Below, in pieces: positions 59,335 through 64,000 of a DNA stretch of 64,000 bases (within the stretch, counting starts at the first letter, position 1; each line of letters starts with the position of its first letter). The notes below the pieces were generated by a model. It had not been told where the DNA came from and ran no database searches. It saw nothing but the letters and a program-made list of their open reading frames with translations. The stretch spans positions 12,451,162 to 12,515,161 of the forward strand of contig OW028581.1 in assembly GCA_932294295.1 (NCBI GenBank). Reading direction: 5' to 3'. A program made the position numbers and the translations under genes. Source of the stretch: Alitta virens. Its lineage: Eukaryota; Annelida; Polychaeta; Phyllodocida; Nereididae.

Positions 59335-59376
59335 CTAGAAACACAGCAATGAGGTGTAGAATTGCTGTGTTTCTAG
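59335..59376. other. Perfect 16-bp hairpin at the BEL/host-element junction
   Basis: CTAGAAACACAGCAAT (59335-59350) and ATTGCTGTGTTTCTAG (59361-59376) are exact inverses around a 10-bp loop. Confidence 0.9.
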
Positions 59377-59391
59377 GGCGATCTCTGCCTG

Positions 59392-60440
59392 ATGAACAAT
59401 GGAGCTCATCGAATGAGGAGCCTCTGTGCCCCTTGGTTAATAGGAAGTGTTGGCCAAAGTCCACTGATATGGGCAGTGATGACTACCGGCAGCAGGATCA
59501 TAGGCAGTCACTTGGCAAGATCCTTCGACCATATCTACATTGCAGTGGCAAACATCAATCACAGTATGTGGAAGATAGTGAGAGTGAGCCGCCACCTAGG
59601 AGACGCACAAGCGGAAGGCACGCAAGAGTCCTAGGGAATCAAGTGAGGATCAGGGGGGAGGGGCACTGGTCTGTCTAAGATTTGCAACAAGATTTTGACT
59701 TGATAAAGCTTGGGCATCCATCCACTGACAGTAAACAGGACAACAAGTTCGCCAGTGGAGGGAGATGGATACACGCATCACTGCGAACCCTGGAGGCCTC
59801 ATGGGTGGTACAGGTGATGTTGGAGACCCCCTGATGTCCACCTCAGTTGACAAGACTCATCCAGTTGGTGCGTGACAGTCGAAAAGATATTAAGGTACAG
59901 AGATTTAGAAGGCTGCAGCCCTTGGACGGAAGCTATGCGGGACATAGCAGAAGTGACCTCCCCACTCCTCTGGGACCCCAGAAAAGAGGGGCCTTTGACT
60001 TCATTGGCTCTTAGCTGCATGTCCTCCTCTTTGGGGTGGCCACAGATCATCAAGTGCGGCAGTATTTTTTGTATATAATGCTTGTATATAAAGAATTTAT
60101 CACACATGCAAAAATTTGACTTTTATTTCAATCATCTGGCCAGTGGGCTGTCAACGGTGAACAGAAGGATGAAAAACCTGAAGATTCATCTGGAGGTGGA
60201 GAGTATTGTGGAAGAATGCAAAAACATGTATGAGTTGTATCGGGAGCAGATGCAGCTATATCAGCAACAGAGAGGAGCACTCGAGAGGGGCGACCTGACA
60301 GAAAACATCGGCCCATACATTCGAAGTCATTGCACAGTCTGGATACTATGTAGTATTGGAGCTGACCTGGTATTACAGGCACATCAGAGTAGAGCCCATT
60401 GTGATTGATAGGAGAATGTTGATCTTTCAATAAGGATAAT
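59392..60440 (+). pseudogene. Env-like membrane protein remnant, N-terminal part
   Basis: Broken frames after the BEL element include a helical stretch (ESIVEECKNMYELYREQMQL) followed, in another frame, by YYVVLELTWYYRHIRVEPIV. The layout (position 3' of gag/protease, coiled region, then membrane segment near 61.05 kb) fits an LTR-retrotransposon Env. No specific family can be named. Confidence 0.45.
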
Positions 60441-60442
60441 AT

Positions 60443-60847
60443 ATGACAGTTAAAATTAATGTTGGGGGCAGCTATGGAGTGGACACTTCTACTGGCCAAC
60501 TTTTTGAGCAAGAAGCATGTATGGGGGGGGGGGGGCACTCTCTAGCGTATCGGGCAGGACCCTTGTTAGATGCCAGGCACATGCCCTGTGCTAGGGGGCT
60601 AATTTTTAACCAGACTGAGCTAATAAGGGAATGTAGATTTGATATAATTAAACAGACCAATGTAACCAGGGTGAAGAGGGTGTCATTACAGACGATAGTC
60701 ATCATGACTTGGGTGGCGGCCGTTTTCGCCTTGCTGCCTGGGTGCAGTGTACCCCCCTTATCATTTGCCTCCAGGGACTTATGCCATGCGCTGTCTGGCC
60801 CCGTGCAACGTGGCTGGCAAGGGCTGGAGGGTGCATTGCATTCCTGA
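60443..60847 (+). pseudogene. Env-like remnant, Cys-containing middle part
   Basis: The frame has one NQT sequon, a basic TRVKRV site that could be a cleavage site, and a hydrophobic run near VIMTWVAAVFALLPG, partly disturbed by a G9 run at about 60527. It lies in the same region as the other env-like pieces. Confidence 0.4.
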
Positions 60848-60903
60848 GTTACACATGGCCCGGCACCTAGTGTTGCCTCCGATACATTAAGTCCTTTTCC
60901 CAA

Positions 60904-61179
60904 TTGAAAAGTGCCACGACCGCAAAGGTAAATGATATCGGCCAGGATATGCTGAGGAGTGCCGTACAGTTGAGTCAAAAGTCCTGGGTAAAATTCCAGC
61001 ATCATGCTCTGGCTAAGTCATTGATTGTGTCTATTGTGATGGCCATTTGTGTCCTGATGGGAGTGGCTTACTGGGCCTTGTCAAGGATCTCTTGGGCCAA
61101 ACAGTTATGGACCAAGGATTGGTGTAACTTCAAGAGAGTGGTTGCCGGAAGTACGGTGCGATATGGTATGCAAGACTGA
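60904..61179 (+). pseudogene. Env-like remnant with C-terminal membrane anchor
   Basis: 91 codons with a clear transmembrane segment (SLIVSIVMAICVLMGVAYWA) followed by a short charged tail, preceded by a likely helical region. This is the expected end of an Env, about 800 bp before the 3' repeat block. Confidence 0.5.
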
Positions 61180-61631
61180 CCTCCTAGTGACTGGACTTGT
61201 GATGAATGTGTGTGTGAACTGTGGTGTCTGTGTGCCGTGTAGAAGTCCAGGACGAGGAAAGATCTAGTTTGTGCCCAGGCAGTAGCAGATAGAGGTTGCT
61301 CTTAAATTAAGAGAGTTTTTTAGGAGAATTATTTAAGTAACTTTGTACGATGAAATTGTTTTATGAGATTGTATGTGATGGAAAGGGAGGAGACCTAAGA
61401 GGAAATGGTCCTGGTTGTGGTGACCTGGGATCATCCACCCTATGAGGTGAAATCGACTTGTGGTTCACATGTCAGAGTCCTAAGGACCGACGTCTTGCTT
61501 CAACAGATTGAGATTATTTAGATTTAAGAACATGCTTTATTCAGTGTACTGGTATTGACAAGATGGGAGAAGCGAATACATTTATGTGGTTAGTGGTTTT
61601 TGATGAAATACTGAAAAAGAGGTGTCAAGGG

Positions 61632-61885
61632 GATGGGATAGGAAGAGTAAAAGGGTGACTGACCTGAGCATCATCTATGGGCTAGTGAGATGGTCAGTTT
61701 AATAGAAATTGTAGATGTTTTTATGTTTGATTGTGTTTTACAGTTGGTCCATCTAACTCAGATGGGATAGGATGGGAAGAGTAAAAGGGTGACTGATCAG
61801 AGCATCATTTATGGGCTAGTGGCAAGGCAAGTTTAATATAAATTGTGGATGTTTTGATGTTTGAGTTGGTCCATCTCACTCAAAA
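61632..61885. repeat. Tandem duplication, 129-bp period
   Basis: Two adjacent copies share GATGGGATAGG, AAGAGTAAAAGGGTGACTGA, ATGGGCTAGTG and AGTTGGTCCATCT. They lie between the env remnant and the 3' repeat block. Confidence 0.85.
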
Positions 61886-61990
61886 TGATGGTGAGTAATG
61901 TAAAAGGCAAAGGCCTTTTGGCTCAATTGTGTGGTCAATAATGATGCATTGTGCGAATGAATGAATATTGCAGATGGTCAGCAGAAGTGC

Positions 61991-62407
61991 CTTGAGTAAT
62001 GAATGACTGAGCTGCATGTCATTGATAATTGGGAGGTGGTCATTAAGGATGACCAGGATGAATGTCAGCTCAGGGTCCAGACTGGGGAGAACCACAGGGA
62101 GAGTATTGGATGGTCCTCCCTGTATACTGGTGACCTGTCTCTGAACCCTGGACAGCAGGACCAAGGGGGGGGGGGCCACAAGTTCATTGAAGGGAGGGTT
62201 TAGGATAATTAATGTATCTATTGAAGTGTGAATGCTTGAGTGCATTCATGTCAAATTGATGGGCAAGCATGGTGAAGGATGGAAGGTTAATATGATTCCT
62301 TGCCTCCTGCCTAATGAGGATCACAGGTGAAGGGATGATCAGGGGGACTGGGAAGTGCCCAGATCAATGGACTGACTCTGTGATGATGAATGAGATGTTG
62401 TAATTGC
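61991..62407 (+). repeat. 3' long-repeat (LTR-like) block
   Basis: Partner of 51628-51987, with an extra segment of about 50 bp near 62220-62270. Homology stops at GTTGTAATTG (62407), where the 5' copy continues, so the 3' copy is truncated. Confidence 0.65.
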
Positions 62408-62554
62408 CAAAGTTAACTTGTTATTTTCTGAATAGACTTGGAATTGGTACTCTTACGAAAGCTACAGAAAGCTGAAGATGATTATGCCAGGATGCTAAAT
62501 ATTTTACAAAATGTCACTTTGTCTATGGTACAACCTATAATATTGTATCCCTCA

Positions 62555-62870
62555 AGCCCCGTTCCCACATAGCCGAGTTTCTCGTAGTCAACTCGTAGTA
62601 TTACGTAACAGGCAAAATTCGACGGATTCTGGCTGAAAAAGACGCTGGGCATGACCCGGCGGGTGACTCGTTGAGTACCAGGAGTGACTCGGCGGGTTAC
62701 TCGGCGGGTTACTCGGCGGGTTCTACGGGTTACTCGGCGGGTTCTACGGGTCACTAGGCGGGTTCTACGGGTCCTAGGAGTAAGCCGATGGGTAGTAGGA
62801 GTAATCCGCCGAGTAATCCGCCGAGTTCCACGAGTAACCCGCCGGCTTTTTGCTACCAGCGTCAGCGTAG
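62555..62870. mobile_element. Second, partial copy of the GC-rich fold-back family
   Basis: The left end (AGCCCCGTTCCCACATAGCC) and inner ATTACGTAAC and GACGGATTCTGGC correspond to the element at 2695-4462. It is followed by tandem GACTCGGCGGGTTACTCGGC modules and their inverse (AGTAATCCGCCGAGTAATCC). No matching right terminus is visible. Confidence 0.7.
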
Positions 62871-62878
62871 GCAGGGAG

Positions 62879-63545
62879 GGGGGGGGGGGTGTATATCCTT
62901 TAAAAGGCTGCTGCTCCTCTAATACTAGTCCGATTTTCGTTTCGTAAAATAAGACTGAATTGTAGTATAGTTCATACTGATACCATGCCTATTTTTGGAT
63001 CTAAAATCGACCAAATATTAAGCGAGTTATTTGTCTGAGAAGGCAGCTAGGTTGGCGGAGGCAAACAGTGGTGCTCCGGCACACGTCTGCACCCGGACTG
63101 TATCAAACGCTGCTCAATTTAATATAAGTCCGATTTTCGTCAAATAAGACTGGATTGTAGTATAGTTCATACTGATTATATACGTGTTTTCGGATCGAAA
63201 ATAGACCAAATATTAAGCGAGATATCCTATATTATATAATAAGCATATAAATCTATCTGTCTCTCTAAACTATCTATCTACATATCTACATATCTACATA
63301 TCGACATATCTACATATCTACATATTTAAATATCTACATATCTATCTATCTACATATCTATCTATCTACATATCTATGTATCTAACTATCTAATTAAAGA
63401 ACAGCGATTAATGTTGGGGGCGTTAAACTATTATATGAATTCTACACATTTCCCTGAACAATTCAGTCTTTATTTGACGAAAATCGGACTAATATTAGGG
63501 GAGCAGCAGCCTTTTAAATAGTACATACAACCCCCAGCAGTATAT
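62879..63545. mobile_element. Small fold-back element with direct repeats and (TCTA)n core
   Basis: TTTAAAAGGCTGCTGCTCC near 62899 is inverted near 63495, with matching flanks (TAGTCCGATTTTCGT and its complement). A segment of about 100 bp starting GTCCGATTTTCGT is duplicated at 62928 and 63128. The core from 63250 to 63392 is a (TCTA)/(CATATCTA) microsatellite. Confidence 0.65.
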
Positions 63546-64000
63546 TTTTATATAAGAAGAATATGAAGAATAAGAATAAACTATCATCTATCTATCTATC
63601 TGCATATTCTTTCGAGAATTTTGCAAAGTGTATCACCTTCTTTATACTGCCATTCATTTATAATATATATATAGCTTTTATTTTTGACACTTTTTCATAT
63701 CAGAAAAGATACATATGTCACATATCTACTCACTACATCTATCTAAAACTAAATCTACAGAATTATGATATTCAAGTTCTCATTATTTTATACATAATAT
63801 ACAGCTTAACGTTCAAGGTCCCAGTTGCCACAATTTGATGTTTTCTGGACAGTATTAAGGCGAAATAATATATATAAGTACATTAAAGATAGCAAATAAA
63901 ATCACAGATCAAATCACAAATACTAATTACAATATCAATATTAGATTTAAATTTTACAAATTGTGAATGACAATCAAGACAATGTCATATTACTGTGTCA
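63546..64000. other. AT-rich end of window, no gene seen
   Basis: An open frame at 63563-63838 is Ile/Tyr/Phe-rich and matches AT-rich composition only. Confidence 0.4.

Larger units (their letters stand above)
53045..59376 (-). mobile_element. BEL/Pao LTR retrotransposon remnant
   Basis: On the minus strand, from 59.05 kb downward: gag, protease, RNase H region, integrase and the C-terminal BEL-specific domain, all with frame breaks. The RT core that should lie between protease (57858) and the RNase H region (57643) is missing. A LINE sits in the integrase. The 3' LTR probably lies within 53045-53700, but no second LTR was found at the 59.3-kb end. The boundaries are approximate. Confidence 0.8.
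51628..62407 (+). mobile_element. Degraded env-bearing LTR retrotransposon, host of nested insertions
   Basis: Two similar blocks (51628-51987 and 61991-62407) flank gag zinc-knuckle and protease remnants (52.2-53.0 kb) and membrane-protein-like remnants (59.4-61.2 kb). The RT, RNase H and integrase that should lie between protease and the 3' part are absent. A BEL/Pao copy on the opposite strand occupies that position. The repeat blocks differ at many sites and all frames are broken, so it is an old copy. Group (Ty3/gypsy-like) is inferred from the layout. Confidence 0.6.

Noticed and set aside
62482..62947. Arg-Arg-Val-Thr repeat frames on both strands
   Set aside because: By-product of the tandem GGCGGGTTACTC modules.

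Overview
This window looks like a piece of an AT-rich animal nuclear genome, probably a marine invertebrate. The evidence is one spliced gene with small exons and canonical GT/AG introns, tRNA-derived SINEs, CR1/L2/RTE-like LINE fragments, Ty3/gypsy and BEL/Pao LTR retrotransposons, and many fold-back DNA elements and MITEs. A deuterostome is favoured only as an inference from the repeat types. No bacterial-style operon, CRISPR array or canonical tRNA/rRNA gene was found.

Host gene. The one convincing host gene is on the minus strand, 19831 down to 13785. Ten coding exons (19726-19831, 19309-19405, 17900-18026, about 17791-17826, 17173-17236, 16511-16600, 15886-16008, 15424-15554, 15179-15296, 13785-14098) keep consistent intron phases. 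They predict a secreted protein of about 401 residues: signal peptide, PDZ-like segment, Gly/Pro-rich hinge, a three-repeat region compatible with a beta-trefoil (IL-1/FGF/AbfB-like), and a collagen-like tail. A non-coding 5' exon probably ends at 20069. Its introns hold a SINE, a 10-bp minisatellite, MITEs and a LINE tail.

Layout. 1-12.8 kb: remnants of a modular AGGTCA/CCATGGCAACC repeat; a 5'-truncated LINE with target duplication (1377-2472) inside an older dispersed repeat; a fold-back element with GC-rich tandem arms (2695-4462); about 4.5 kb without genes; a broken Ty3/gypsy-like gag with a short pol tail (9.7-10.9 kb); a SINE. 13.8-20.1 kb: the host gene. 21-34.8 kb: a nest. An old LINE reverse-transcriptase copy is split by a 6.2-kb fold-back transposon (22943-29159, 9-bp target duplication), which itself contains another terminal-inverted-repeat element (25158-26801). 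The same LINE is split again by a 4992-bp Ty3/gypsy element (29417-34408) with identical LTRs, a 5-bp target duplication, a tRNA-Ser-type primer site and long open gag and pol frames. 35-44.9 kb: further fold-back repeats, a 4.8-kb palindromic element built of about 340-bp modules carrying nuclear-receptor-like half-sites (37773-42547), a non-autonomous mariner-like element (42966-43912) and a pentanucleotide array. 45-51 kb: AT-rich repeats, a possible promoter near 47.4 kb, tRNA-like SINEs and a TTAA-flanked MITE. 51.6-62.4 kb: a degraded env-bearing LTR retrotransposon whose pol region is missing and whose centre holds a BEL/Pao element on the opposite strand, itself interrupted by a LINE. 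62.5-63.6 kb: two more fold-back elements.

Most protein-coding potential here belongs to selfish elements. The intact Ty3/gypsy copy is the youngest insertion; the LINE, BEL and env-bearing elements are all broken.
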